NCBI RefSeq assembly: GCF_009766065.1
Contig: NZ_LMUE01000002.1
Coordinates: forward strand, 1,275,740-1,339,739
Length of the DNA stretch: 64,000 nucleotides
DNA from: Dyella sp. S184
GTDB taxonomy: Bacteria > Pseudomonadota > Gammaproteobacteria > Xanthomonadales > Rhodanobacteraceae
Reading direction: 5' to 3'
How positions within the stretch are numbered: the stretch's first letter is position 1; every line of letters starts with the position of its first letter. Below the pieces are notes generated by a model. That model saw only the letters and a program-made list of their open reading frames with translations. It did no database searches and was not told the origin of the DNA. The translations under genes and the position numbers were made by a program. Positions 1 to 9,800 of the stretch are shown here, one piece after another.

Positions 1-3000
1 AGGGCGACGGTAATGTCGTTGGCGGTCGTGGAGATACCCGTGGCGGTCGCCATGCCGGGCGATGTGGCGGTGGCGTAAATCCCACCGGTGTTGCGCACAT
101 TGACGAAGCCGGCGGGCGAGCCGTTGATCGCGGAAATGCCGGTGGCATTGGCCAAGCCAGTCGGATCGTTGGCAATCAGCGCCGTCGCCGACACGATGCC
201 TGCATTGTTGATCGTAATGCCGTGGCCAGCGCTCACGAGCGAGGAGCCGTAACTACCGACCGAGACATGTGCAGAGATACCGCTGGCCATCGCCGTGTCG
301 CCGGAAGCATCGCTGGACTCGGCGGTGGCCGCGATCGTGCCAGCGGCACTGTTCGTCACCGCGATATTGCCGGCCGTAAAGGCGTTGCCGTAGTAGTTTT
401 TGAAGTCGCCGACAAAACTGACGGCCGAGATGCCGTTGGCCACGGTGATACCGTTGTCGGTGCCGCCACCCGCATAGTGGTCAGACCGAGCGCTGGCGTT
501 GATTGTACCGGCATTGGTGATGGTCACATCGCCATACGTGTTCGCGGCAAGGATGCCCGTGGAGGTGTTGGAGGGGCCAAAATAAATCGGACCGACGTAA
601 CCCGACCTGGCGGCGTGCGACGCGTTACTGGATATCAGTGAGGCATTGATCGAACCGGTATTACTAAGCACGGTATTGCCATAGATCGGATGATAGGCAT
701 TGCTATACCCGTTATCCAAGAAGACACCAGACGCCGAGCCAGGGGCCTGGCTATTCTCCTGTGTCACCGCCGTGATGCTGCCGGAGTTGGTCACGGTGGA
801 GTCTCCAGCATAGGTGGAGGTATGGATTCCTGCGGCGCTACCGCGGGCCCCTTGATATTGAGACTGCCGAGTATTGATGGGCGCGTTGGCGTAGATCGAG
901 CCGCTGTTGTCGATCATCAACGTGTCGGCGTTTTGTACGACTGCATTCACGCCTTGTGCTCTGACCTGGGCCGTAGCCGTGATATCGCCCGAGTTGATGA
1001 TCTCAAAAGGCACACTCCCCACCGAATTGCCGCGGGAATAAGCGCGCAAGCCAATGGCGATATTGGTGCCCGTAGCGGAGATGGCGCCGCTGTTGTCGGC
1101 GATGGCGCCGAGGCCTGTGTCGGGTGCAATGGTATTGCCGGCACTCACCGAGATGCCTACGGAGCTGAAGCCATTCAGCGTGATATCGCCGGCGTTGGTA
1201 GCCATCGCCGTCTCATATTCGGAGAGCGCTTCCATGCCATAGCTGAAATTGGAGCTGACCGTTATGTGACCCGTGTTCAGAAGAATGGCACCGCCGCCGC
1301 CGGGGGCATTGGGACTCCCCTCGCGTCCCGCAAGGCCCTGCATGCCAGAGCTAATGTCGGTCCCGGAATAAACGGTGTAGCTCCCCAGGACGGGGAGCGT
1401 GGTGATCGTGATGTCACCGGCGTTGACGAGATTGACGCTCCCGTAGGCTGACTTCCCGTATTCGCCGAACAGTCGACTGTGAACACCGCTGCCGCTGAGG
1501 GCGATGCTGCCGGAATTAGTCTCCGACACCTGACCGAGAAATCCGTACGCCCTGATGCCCGCTCCGCCTTGCGTCGTATCGACCCCGATGCTCCCCGAAT
1601 TCGTGACCGAAATGGCGCCGCCGAAGGAAGACAATACACTGATGCCCGTACCATATTGAAGAAAGCGAGGTCCGCTGAAAGCCTCAAAGTAGCCTGTCTG
1701 GGTGACCGCGATGCTGCCGGCATTGTTGACGGTAATGGCGCCGAGGCCGTAACTCGCCGACGACGGAGCCGTTTCTATCGCATAGATGCCTTTAGCCACT
1801 ACGCCAGAGACAAGAATTCTTCCGCCCTGGCTATTGGTGATCGTTGATCCGCCATCTGATAACGTATAGATACCGTTGGCATACCATGGGCCGTGCGCGA
1901 TGATGTAGCCGCTGCCCATATTTGCCACCGTAACACCCGTGACACCCTGGGCTTCGATGCCGGCCACGTGGCTAATGTCTTGAGTGGTCCCTTGGTCATC
2001 AATCGCAAAAGCGCGAATGCGGCCGCTGTTGACGATCGCCACCGATCCAGCTGTCGAACTCGCATCAATGCCAATCCCGCTCCCGTAAATGGCACCGAAG
2101 GCACTGATATACGAGTAAGCGGCATTGTTGACGGAGACGTTGCCACCCGCCTGCGCGCGAATGCCTATGCCCACCCCATGGAGAGATGCCCCATAGACAG
2201 TACCGGCATTGCTAACGCTGACATTGCCATGGGTGGATTCGGCCGAGATGCCGATGCCGTAGGAGCCTGCACCGTAGGCGACCGAGACACCCGTCGTGGC
2301 GACCGCACGAATGTAGGCCCCGACATTATTGGTAACACTGACATCCCCGTAGACGCTATTGGCCAGGAGACCGGTCGCGCTACCCACCGCGGAGGCCGCG
2401 AGCACATAGCCTGAATTGATGATGCTGCTGTTGCCGTGCTCGGAGTACGTCTCCAGACCGACCGCCAAACCGGGCGCGTTGTTCGCACGAACATAGCCGT
2501 TGTTGGTGATCGTAGCTGGACCGTTGATGGAAGAAGCCAACACACCGATCGCGGCTTGGTATGGGCTACTACTGGAGCTTATGATCGTGCCGCTGTTGGT
2601 GACACTGGCACCGCCTCTATAAGCCTGGGCCTCCACACCGATGGCCTCGCCATAAGTCGACGTGGCGGTGACGTGGCCATAGTTTTGGACCGTCGCACCC
2701 ATGGCACCGTACGCCGTGATGCCGATCGTCTCTTCCTGGCCGCCGGCCGCCGTCACAGTGCCGGAGTTGGTGACCGTGGCGTAACCCGTGTTGGAGGTGG
2801 CCAGGATGCCGACGGCCTGATAGTTGGTGGACGTCGCCGTGATGCTGCCGGTGTTGGTCACGCTGACGCTGCCGCCGACGGCCTGAGCAAGGACACCCAC
2901 GGTGATGCCATAGACCGAGCTGGCGCTGATCGTGCCTTCATTGGTGATGGTGACCGCACCGATCGTGGCGTAAGCATTGACCGCGACGGCGTTGCCATCC

Positions 3001-3632
3001 TGCGCGGTGGCGGTGATCGTGCCAGCCGCCTGGTTGTCGACCGAGACATTTCCGTTGGACGAGTAGGCATTGACTGCCGTCACGTCGTAGACGCCGGTGC
3101 TGTAGGCGTTGATCGGGCCGTTGTTGACCACGCTCACGTCGCCGTACGCATTGACGTCCATCGCCTTGGCACCGGCGGCCGTGACGTTGGTAGTGATGCT
3201 GCCCTGATTGTTCACCGTTGCCGTGGTCGCGCTGTCGGCAAAGATGCCGGTGGCGCCCCCGGTCGTGATGTCCGCGTAGCTGGTCACGCCCACGCTGCCA
3301 CCCCAGTTGGCATCGATCCCCATCAGGCCCGCAGCGGGAGTCACACTGGTCGGCACGCTGTTCGTGCTGTCGCCCAGCACCAGGGTGAGATCCGTGACGG
3401 GGGTGAAGAGGGAAGGGTCAGGCAAGGTATTTGTGAAAACGCCCTCGCACGACACCGAGGTCGGTGTTGTGAAGGTGCAGTTGCCCTGCGCGATCGCCGT
3501 GCCACAGCCGCCCAACGCCAGCAGGGTGGCCGAGATGGCCAAAGCCGCGCGGATGGCGCGGGTGACGGGCGCGACCGGGAGGGTCGGGGTGAGGTGCGTC
3601 TTGTTCAGACGGCCATTTGTATGTGTGTGCAT
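1..3632 (-). CDS. Giant repeat-rich surface protein, N-terminal part (autotransporter/adhesin-like)
   Basis: The frame is open from an ATG at 3632 to the left edge (about 1,210 residues), so the C-terminus lies outside the window. The N-terminus is an extended signal peptide: a basic/polar stretch, then a hydrophobic core ending LLALGGCGTAIAQ at about residues 33-49. The rest is a low-complexity array of some 25 or more degenerate repeats of about 40-50 residues, built on patterns such as VTNSGTI, VNNAGT and GISA, rich in Gly, Ala, Ser, Thr, Asn and poor in Lys and Cys. Such arrays form beta-helical passenger stalks in type V secreted proteins; a C-terminal beta-barrel would be expected but cannot be seen. 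In-frame ATGs at 3644 and 3647 are alternative starts. Surface location is inferred. Confidence 0.8.
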   Translation of the reverse strand, partial: MHTHTNGRLNKTHLTPTLPVAPVTRAIRAALAISATLLALGGCGTAIAQGNCTFTTPTSVSCEGVFTNTLPDPSLFTPVTDLTLVLGDSTNSVPTSVTPAAGLMGIDANWGGSVGVTSYADITTGGATGIFADSATTATVNNQGSITTNVTAAGAKAMDVNAYGDVSVVNNGPINAYSTGVYDVTAVNAYSSNGNVSVDNQAAGTITATAQDGNAVAVNAYATIGAVTITNEGTISASSVYGITVGVLAQAVGGSVSVTNTGSITATSTNYQAVGILATSNTGYATVTNSGTVTAAGGQEETIGITAYGAMGATVQNYGHVTATSTYGEAIGVEAQAYRGGASVTNSGTIISSSSSPYQAAIGVLASSINGPATITNNGYVRANNAPGLAVGLETYSEHGNSSIINSGYVLAASAVGSATGLLANSVYGDVSVTNNVGAYIRAVATTGVSVAYGAGSYGIGISAESTHGNVSVSNAGTVYGASLHGVGIGIRAQAGGNVSVNNAAYSYISAFGAIYGSGIGIDASSTAGSVAIVNSGRIRAFAIDDQGTTQDISHVAGIEAQGVTGVTVANMGSGYIIAHGPWYANGIYTLSDGGSTITNSQGGRILVSGVVAKGIYAIETAPSSASYGLGAITVNNAGSIAVTQTGYFEAFSGPRFLQYGTGISVLSSFGGAISVTNSGSIGVDTTQGGAGIRAYGFLGQVSETNSGSIALSGSGVHSRLFGEYGKSAYGSVNLVNAGDITITTLPVLGSYTVYSGTDISSGMQGLAGREGSPNAPGGGGAILLNTGHITVSSNFSYGMEALSEYETAMATNAGDITLNGFSSVGISVSAGNTIAPDTGLGAIADNSGAISATGTNIAIGLRAYSRGNSVGSVPFEIINSGDITATAQVRAQGVNAVVQNADTLMIDNSGSIYANAPINTRQSQYQGARGSAAGIHTSTYAGDSTVTNSGSITAVTQENSQAPGSASGVFLDNGYSNAYHPIYGNTVLSNTGSINASLISSNASHAARSGYVGPIYFGPSNTSTGILAANTYGDVTITNAGTINASARSDHYAGGGTDNGITVANGISAVSFVGDFKNYYGNAFTAGNIAVTNSAAGTIAATAESSDASGDTAMASGISAHVSVGSYGSSLVSAGHGITINNAGIVSATALIANDPTGLANATGISAINGSPAGFVNVRNTGGIYATATSPGMATATGISTTANDITVA

Positions 3633-3867
3633 GTCCAACCCCATCATGAAATGAAACCCCCAAGTCGTGTCATCGGTGATGGCGTGCCCCGGTGTCCGGA
3701 ATCGCCATGTGTTTTGTCTTTGGACATCTCGTACGAAAAGCCATGTTTCAGGAAACGGCCTCGAACCCACTCGCGTATTCCGCGTGGGTCAGTTCGAGGT
3801 CAATGTCGGTCATCCCGCAGTCGGATCCGCGATTCGCCGCCGTCGTGGCGACGAACCGCGATCGTGG

Positions 3868-5718
3868 CTACTTGATCGTCACGTTCGAGGTCTCCAGAGC
3901 GGAATAACCGGCGCTATCGCTCACCGTCTCTGTGACGCTAAAGGTGCCTGCCTTGACATAGAGGTGGCTCGGATTCGTGGCGGTAGAGGTGCCGCCGCCG
4001 TCACCGAAGTTCCACGCATGCGAGGTGATCGTGTCGAGGCTGTCGGTGGAAAGGTCCGTGAATTTGGCGATCAGACCGCTGCTGGTCTCGCTGAAGTTGG
4101 CGACCAGCGGGTTGGGCTTGCCGGCCGCAGCCGCCAAGGTGCTGAGGATCATGCTGCCGCGACCGCTGGCGAAGTCGTAACCCACCTTGGCGGTCTCGCC
4201 ACCGTTGTTGCCTACGGTGATGTCATGGAAGACGGGCTTCGGCAACAGGTACAGCTGCGGGGCGGCAAAGCCGACGGCGGTCCCCTTGCTCGCGATCACG
4301 CGTGCCCACTCGGCCGAGAAGATCGGCGCCGCGAGGCTGGTGCCGCCATACTGCTGGAGTGTTCCATAGACGTAAATGATCGAGCCGGAGTTTGGGTCGC
4401 CGTCGAAGGCGACATCGGGCAGGCCGCGCGTGGTGCCGGGAACACCGAAGGCTTTCTGCCAGCTCGGCATCGGCTCGAAGTTACTCGGGCTGCCACCAGA
4501 AAGGTTCCAGACGGTTTCGTTGCTCCACGTCGTCGTCGAGGCGGTGAGTGTGGTGCCGCTAACGGCGACGACATACGGTGAGTCGGCGGGCCAGCTGGCA
4601 CCAGCTTCGGCTTCGCCCGCGCATTCGTTGGAACCCGAGTCGCCGGTTGCGATCGAGAACGTCTGGCCTTGCGCGTCCGCGATCTGGAAGATCTGATCCG
4701 ACGCGGCGGCCGTGCCGTCGAGCTTCTCGTCGGTTTCGCATCCGCCGATCGACACGTTGATGATCTTGGCGACGTTGTCCGTCACCGCCGTGTTGAAGTC
4801 GGCAAGCAAATCGGCGTCTGAAAAAGACGGTGTGGCATAGAAGATGATCTGACCGACCGCACCACCGCCCGCGCCGTCGATATCCTGGCTATCGAGGCTC
4901 CATTCGGCCGCACCAGTGGTTGTGCCGGGATCTGCGCCGGTATAGATCACCTGGGTAGTGACCGGCGCCAGTTTGTTGTTGGTCGTGAAAGTAGTCAGGT
5001 CAGCAAGAGCTGAGCTCATGTCACCCACGGTAATGATGCCAACAGTGACGCCCGCGGCGGTCGGCACGCCAGTGCCACCGTAGATCGACGAAAACTGCGT
5101 CGGGTTATGGCCGGTGATGGTCGCCGCGCCGCCACTGGCCGCCCGTAGCGCGAACGCGTGCGCGTGGTAAACATTCTGCAGGCCGATCACTGACAGGACG
5201 CTGCCCTGCAAATTAGCAGGAACGTGCGCGTCGCTGTTGTTCGCAAACGCTACGCGACCGTCTTGCGTCTGTACCCGCGAGAACGAGGTCTGGAATGCGG
5301 CCTGCGCGTTATCGGCCGTACCATCCGCCGATACCAGAAGGCGATTGGGCGCGATCACCACGTTGGTGAAGCCCATCTGTCGCAGATACGTCGCGACCGC
5401 ATGGCCCTGCGACACCGTTGGCGCATAGTTCGCCGAGAATTCTTCTGGCTTCAGCATCTGGTGCGCGGCGACGAGGCTGTTGAGCTGATCGCGGTTCTGC
5501 ACCTTGAGCGCGACCACAATATGCATCGGCTGTGTGTGCGGCAGCACGCCCGTGAAAACATCACCTGGGTGCAGCGCGGTACTACGCGCAACCGCGATAC
5601 CCAAGCCAGCAGGGATATCGCTGGCTCGCGCCGACATGATGGTGGTGGCAGCGAGCGCAAGCGAAATCGTCATGGCCAGCGCAGGCACGGGAGAGTTACG
5701 AAGCGTCGTTGGTTTCAT
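3868..5718 (-). CDS. Secreted sedolisin (S53, pro-kumamolisin type) serine peptidase with C-terminal PKD domain
   Basis: A 616-residue protein from the ATG at 5718, chosen because the signal peptide (about residues 1-32, ending in ARA) begins there. Order: activation prodomain (about 45-190), S53 catalytic domain (about 205-530), PKD domain (about 538-616, with FGDGG). Catalytic residues are visible: E272 and D276 in AAEWSLD, D360 in ATGDSG as oxyanion Asp, and S461 in GGTSLAAP. The Ca site HDITVGNNGG...GYDFASG follows. Sedolisins are acid-active endopeptidases secreted as zymogens; the prodomain is autocatalytically removed. PKD domains usually aid substrate binding. It lies upstream of and parallel to the adhesin gene and divergent from the sensor kinase, from which it is separated by a palindrome-containing gap. 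Confidence 0.93.
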   Translation of the reverse strand: MKPTTLRNSPVPALAMTISLALAATTIMSARASDIPAGLGIAVARSTALHPGDVFTGVLPHTQPMHIVVALKVQNRDQLNSLVAAHQMLKPEEFSANYAPTVSQGHAVATYLRQMGFTNVVIAPNRLLVSADGTADNAQAAFQTSFSRVQTQDGRVAFANNSDAHVPANLQGSVLSVIGLQNVYHAHAFALRAASGGAATITGHNPTQFSSIYGGTGVPTAAGVTVGIITVGDMSSALADLTTFTTNNKLAPVTTQVIYTGADPGTTTGAAEWSLDSQDIDGAGGGAVGQIIFYATPSFSDADLLADFNTAVTDNVAKIINVSIGGCETDEKLDGTAAASDQIFQIADAQGQTFSIATGDSGSNECAGEAEAGASWPADSPYVVAVSGTTLTASTTTWSNETVWNLSGGSPSNFEPMPSWQKAFGVPGTTRGLPDVAFDGDPNSGSIIYVYGTLQQYGGTSLAAPIFSAEWARVIASKGTAVGFAAPQLYLLPKPVFHDITVGNNGGETAKVGYDFASGRGSMILSTLAAAAGKPNPLVANFSETSSGLIAKFTDLSTDSLDTITSHAWNFGDGGGTSTATNPSHLYVKAGTFSVTETVSDSAGYSALETSNVTIK

Positions 5719-6162
5719 TTGATCCACACTGGGTTGGTGGTTTGCGGAAGCAAGATAGGTTCTGTTAAAGCCATGGCGTGTCAGGTGTGCTGCTATCTCA
5801 AAGGTGAGCAGCGGCGACACCGCGATACTTCAAGCTGTCGCCTACTCTCGACTAGCTGCGGGCCTTGACGGCTAACCTCGCCCCGCACTCGACCAATGAT
5901 CGGACGGTTCGCGGTGACTCGAAACCGTAATAGGAGTAGGTATGTACCTACTCGAAGGAGTAGGTTGCGGTTCGGCACATCGCTGTAGCCTGTGATGCAG
6001 CCCATCACGTCCGCGAGATCCTCACTCAGAGGTGCATCGCCGTTACTGCCCTTTCGGTCTGCTTTGTCGAACTCCTGCAGATTGGGCGAGAGTTGACTGT
6101 TGTGATGATGTCGTGAACGAAACCATACGAGGATTGCGGTGCGTACCGGTGCAGGACTAACT
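5719..6162. other. Divergent intergenic region between sedolisin and sensor kinase genes
   Basis: This 444-bp gap holds no credible gene. It must carry the divergent promoters of the sedolisin (leftward) and the sensor kinase (rightward). The notable content is a perfect palindrome at 5934-5953 and a third copy of its half-site at 5957-5965, almost midway between the two start codons. A TTGACT at about 6092-6097 could be a -35 element for the kinase, but no good -10 follows at the usual distance. Confidence 0.6.
5934..5965. promoter_or_regulatory. Perfect 20-bp palindrome plus third half-site; candidate operator
   Basis: GAGTAGGTA (5934-5942), TG spacer, TACCTACTC (5945-5953) is a perfect inverted repeat. 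GGAGTAGGT occurs at 5933-5941 and again at 5957-5965, 24 bp apart. The site lies about 210 bp from both the kinase ATG (6163) and the sedolisin ATG (5718). The half-site resembles the TACYYMT heptamers bound by NarL-type regulators (6 of 7 positions), and a NarL-family regulator is encoded at 9174-9800. Assigning this site to that regulator is inference. Confidence 0.55.
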
Positions 6163-9100
6163 ATGGAATGGCTATCCAGGCGTTTAGCGCCACTGACGCT
6201 CGGACTGCTTTGCCTGATGTTTGCATTGCAACCTGCGAGAGCACTCGATCCTGCAAAAGCCATCACCCAATACGTGCACTCAACGTGGCGCGTCGAGGAC
6301 GGCCTTCCCCAGAATGGCATCACCAAAATCCTGGAAACCAGGGACGGTTATCTGTGGGTGGGTACGCAAGCGGGTCTCGCCCGGTTTGACGGCGTCAGCT
6401 TTACGACCTTTGATCACACAAACACCCCGTCACTTCACCGCGACTACATTTCGGATCTTGTGGAAGACAACCAAGGCACGCTGTGGATAGCTACTACGAC
6501 CGGCGGTGTCGCGTCATTTCACGACGGGCTCTTTTCCCACGTGAACGCCGTCGATCCGCGTGGTGGATCGGTTCTTGCCCCCGACCCTGATGGCAGCCTC
6601 TGGATAGGCGGCTATGGCGGTTTGAAGCACTTCAAAAACGGAGTGTTGATCAAGGCTTACACAACGGCCAACGGATTATCGGGTGATCCGGTCAGGAGCC
6701 TTATTGTCGATAAGGACCGGGCCGTGTGGATCGGCTCCTCTGGGGGACTGAATCGCCTGGCCAACGGCAAGATGCAAGCCTATTCCGTTCAGGACGGCTT
6801 GCCTAACAAGGACGTGGCCGCACTACGTCTCGTTGCCGACGGCACGTTGCTCGTCAAGACCCAAAACTCGGAGTTCGTACGTTTTGCCGACGGCCGTTTC
6901 GTGCCATGGCCTATCCCGGGTGTAGTCGGCAGTAACGTTCGTGATGTGATCCGGGACCACGACGGAAACTACTGGCTGGCCAGCGGCACCGAAGGGCTTC
7001 TGAGAGTCAGCGGAGCCCAACTTAGTCAATTCACAACGAGAGATGGGCTGGCAAGCGATGCGGTAGCCCATGTGTACGAAGATCACGATGGCAACCTTTG
7101 GGTAGGCACATTGAGCGGTCTGGAGCGCTTCCGGGACGGAAGTTTTACGACGTTCGCAAAAGCAGAAGGTCTTTCCGACAATGAAGCCTATTCAGTCATC
7201 GAGGACAGCAAGGGCGACATCTGGACGACAGGTCCTGACGGCCTCCATCAGCTGCACGGGGGCGAAATACGCGTCTACAAGACTGCAGACAAGATGCTCG
7301 ACCCGTGGTCGTTGTGGGTAGATCACTCATCGAATCTTCTGGTAGGTACTTCCAAAACATTGATGCAGATGATTCATGGCTCGCTGATGCCCTCCCCTGC
7401 AGGGTGCGCTGACATTCCTCCTTATTTGATGACAGCCATCCTCGAAGGCAGCGGCCATCAACTCTGGGTGGCGACGCTTGGCGGCGGGTTGGCTCGCTGT
7501 GTTGATGGCAAGGCCGCCGGTCACTACACCACGTCGACGGGGCTGCTCAGCAACGCGCTCTATGCTCTCGCACAAGGTCCCGATGGCACCATCTGGACAG
7601 GTGGCGACAACGGACTCAATAACATCAAGGACGGCCACATTGCGAGCTATCCAATGTTGAATGGCCCATCCAACGCTTGGGTAGTCTCGCTGTATTTCGA
7701 CAGCAAAAGCATTCTTTGGATCGGCACTTTCGGACAAGGATTATTTCGACTGGAAGACGGCCACTTCACGCAGTACACCACCCACCAGGGGCTACAGAGC
7801 GATACGGTCTACGGCATTGTAGAAGACACCGCCAATAACCTGTGGATTGGGTCGGACAAAGGTATTTTCCGCATCACCCGCCAGGATCTGGACGCCGTTG
7901 CCGCAGGTTCTCGTGGAACCGTCACGCCCGAAGTCTTCGGCAAAGCCGATGGCATGAAGAGCAGTTCCCTGAGCGGCGGCACGCAACCCAATGTCTGGCG
8001 CGCGCATGATGGGCGACTCTGGTTTCCAACAGAAAGCGGTGTTGTCGTGGTCGATCCGTCGCGACTGAAACTCAACGATCAAGCACCAACCACACGCATT
8101 GAACAGATGATCGCCGACGAGATGCACATTGATCTCGCCTCCCCCGTCCGGCTGCAGCCTGGAACGCGTCGGCTGGAAATCCGATACACGGCCCCGAACC
8201 TTTCTTCACCGGAGCGCACGCAATTTCGCTACCGGCTGGATGGTTTCGACGAACAATGGATCCCGGGCGGACCCCAACGCGTTGCGCTCTACACAAATCT
8301 CTCACCAGGGCACTACACGTTCCACGTGGCTGCCAGAATCGAGACGGGACAATGGAGCACGCAGGAAGCCGCTCTTGCATTCGATCTGCGCCCCCAGTTT
8401 TACCAGACCGTTTGGTTTCGACTGTTGTGTGTCCTCGCGGGAATCTCTCTGTTGTGGGGCGCCTACCGACTGCGCGTCAGCTTCCTGCATGCGCGCGCCG
8501 CGGTCCTGGAAGAGCGCCAGCGCATCGCCCGCGAAATTCACGACAGCCTGGCGCAAAGCCTGAGCGGCATACTTTTTCAGACGGAGGCAGCGCTCATCAG
8601 CATGACGCGTGCGCCGACCATGACTTCGATCCACTTGATCTCGGCGCGCGATCTTGCCAAAAGTAGTCTGGATGACGCGCGCTACTCCGTCTGGAACCTT
8701 AGCCCGCCAGTGCTTGATCAGAAGAACCTGTCCGAATCGCTCTCATCCATGGCCCGACAGCTTGCACATGGACGCGTGGAGGAGTTGGACATCCAGTCGA
8801 CAGGGACGGCGTGGGACATGCAGCCTGAGGCAAAGCATCATGTGGTCATGATTGCGCAGGAGGCGATATCCAATGCCATACAACATGGTGAGGCGCACAC
8901 GATTTCGGTCAGCCTGACGTTCGACGACGACGCCTTGAGCCTCGCTGTGTCAGATGACGGTGGAGGTTTCTCCCAGCTGGTAGACGTGCATGTGCCCGCA
9001 CGGGGTTATGGGTTAAGGAATATGCGCCATCGTGCGAACTGCCTGGGAGCAAGGCTTGCAGTGACGAGTCAGATCGGCAGTGGCACGCGAGTAATGCTCT

Positions 9101-9177
9101 TCATCCCTCGCCTGGGCAAGGTGGCCAATTTCTGGCGCCGGCTGAGCGGCAACCCCACTGCGAGAATTGATCCATGA
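6163..9177 (+). CDS. Two-component sensor histidine kinase with periplasmic beta-propeller (Reg_prop, Y_Y_Y) sensor
   Basis: A 1,004-residue inner-membrane sensor. A signal sequence (about 1-27, ending in ARA) is followed by at least 13 propeller repeats of the LWVGT..GL.RF..G type, enough for two seven-bladed propellers, then a Y_Y_Y domain (about 660-740), one transmembrane helix (about 755-775), a HisKA_3 dimerisation/phosphoacceptor box (ERQRIAREIHDSLAQ, H793) and a HATPase_c domain (N box EAISNAIQHG; DDGGGF; GYGLRNMRHR). No receiver domain is fused, unlike Bacteroides hybrid versions. ATG 6163 has AGGA 7 nt upstream; a GTG at 6139 is an alternative start. It overlaps the regulator gene by 4 bp (ATGA). 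The ligand is unknown; in Bacteroidetes such propellers sense oligosaccharides, but that does not transfer automatically. Confidence 0.94.
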   Translation: MEWLSRRLAPLTLGLLCLMFALQPARALDPAKAITQYVHSTWRVEDGLPQNGITKILETRDGYLWVGTQAGLARFDGVSFTTFDHTNTPSLHRDYISDLVEDNQGTLWIATTTGGVASFHDGLFSHVNAVDPRGGSVLAPDPDGSLWIGGYGGLKHFKNGVLIKAYTTANGLSGDPVRSLIVDKDRAVWIGSSGGLNRLANGKMQAYSVQDGLPNKDVAALRLVADGTLLVKTQNSEFVRFADGRFVPWPIPGVVGSNVRDVIRDHDGNYWLASGTEGLLRVSGAQLSQFTTRDGLASDAVAHVYEDHDGNLWVGTLSGLERFRDGSFTTFAKAEGLSDNEAYSVIEDSKGDIWTTGPDGLHQLHGGEIRVYKTADKMLDPWSLWVDHSSNLLVGTSKTLMQMIHGSLMPSPAGCADIPPYLMTAILEGSGHQLWVATLGGGLARCVDGKAAGHYTTSTGLLSNALYALAQGPDGTIWTGGDNGLNNIKDGHIASYPMLNGPSNAWVVSLYFDSKSILWIGTFGQGLFRLEDGHFTQYTTHQGLQSDTVYGIVEDTANNLWIGSDKGIFRITRQDLDAVAAGSRGTVTPEVFGKADGMKSSSLSGGTQPNVWRAHDGRLWFPTESGVVVVDPSRLKLNDQAPTTRIEQMIADEMHIDLASPVRLQPGTRRLEIRYTAPNLSSPERTQFRYRLDGFDEQWIPGGPQRVALYTNLSPGHYTFHVAARIETGQWSTQEAALAFDLRPQFYQTVWFRLLCVLAGISLLWGAYRLRVSFLHARAAVLEERQRIAREIHDSLAQSLSGILFQTEAALISMTRAPTMTSIHLISARDLAKSSLDDARYSVWNLSPPVLDQKNLSESLSSMARQLAHGRVEELDIQSTGTAWDMQPEAKHHVVMIAQEAISNAIQHGEAHTISVSLTFDDDALSLAVSDDGGGFSQLVDVHVPARGYGLRNMRHRANCLGARLAVTSQIGSGTRVMLFIPRLGKVANFWRRLSGNPTARIDP

Positions 9178-9800
9178 ATGTGCAACCTGAAATCAAAGTG
9201 CTGGTAGTAGACGATCATCCCGTTGTGCGGGCCGGACTTTGCGCGATCGTTGCTTACCAGGAGGATTTGGAGCTGGTTGGTGAGGCTGCAAACGCGGCGG
9301 AGGCCATTGAGCTGTTCATGCTACGCCAGCCGGATATCACCCTGGTGGACTTGTCGCTTCCGGATATGGGCGGCATCGAATTGATTTCGGTCTTGCACAC
9401 GAAGTCATCCACCGCGCAGTTCATCGTCCTTACGGCGAATGCCGGCGGCAGTGAGATTGGGAAGGCGCTGCACGCGGGTGCGCGTGCTTACTTGTTCAAG
9501 AACGCACCTTCCGATGAACTTCTTAGCGCCATTCGCACGGTGCACCGCGGCGGTCGGTACATGTCGCCCACGGTGGGGCGAATGGCTGACGAGATTTCAA
9601 GTCACCCCGACCTGACCGCTCGCGAATTGGAAGTACTGCAGTGGCTGGCCCGCGGACATAGCAATCTTCAGATTGCCAAGGAAATGGGGGTCACTGAAGA
9701 CACGGCAAAATTCCACGTTGGAAACATCCTCGGCAAGCTGGGCGTTCCCTCCAGGAGCAAAGCGGTTGCTCTGAGTCAGAAGCTTGGCTTGGTGCATTAA
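9174..9800 (+). CDS. NarL/FixJ-family response regulator (REC + LuxR-type HTH)
   Basis: A 208-residue cytoplasmic regulator. The receiver domain (about 7-125) has the acidic pair DD at 13-14, phosphoacceptor D59 in LVDLSLPDM, a conserved T in LTAN and K in FKNAP. The C-terminal LuxR/GerE helix-turn-helix (about 143-205) reads LTARELEVLQWLARGHSN...VTEDTAKFHVGNILGKL. Its start overlaps the kinase stop, so the two are translationally coupled and form a cognate pair. Targets are unknown; the palindrome at 5934-5953 upstream of its own operon and of the sedolisin gene is the obvious candidate site. Confidence 0.94.
   Translation: MNVQPEIKVLVVDDHPVVRAGLCAIVAYQEDLELVGEAANAAEAIELFMLRQPDITLVDLSLPDMGGIELISVLHTKSSTAQFIVLTANAGGSEIGKALHAGARAYLFKNAPSDELLSAIRTVHRGGRYMSPTVGRMADEISSHPDLTARELEVLQWLARGHSNLQIAKEMGVTEDTAKFHVGNILGKLGVPSRSKAVALSQKLGLVH

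Noticed and set aside
1-3632. CRISPR or tandem DNA repeat array
   Set aside because: Repeats are degenerate at DNA level, irregular in length and within one open reading frame; they are protein repeats.
2436-3875. Long plus-strand open frame of 479 codons
   Set aside because: It is antisense to the repeat-rich surface protein; its Arg/Asp/Gly/His-heavy composition is the mirror of the Ala/Ser/Thr/Asn repeats.
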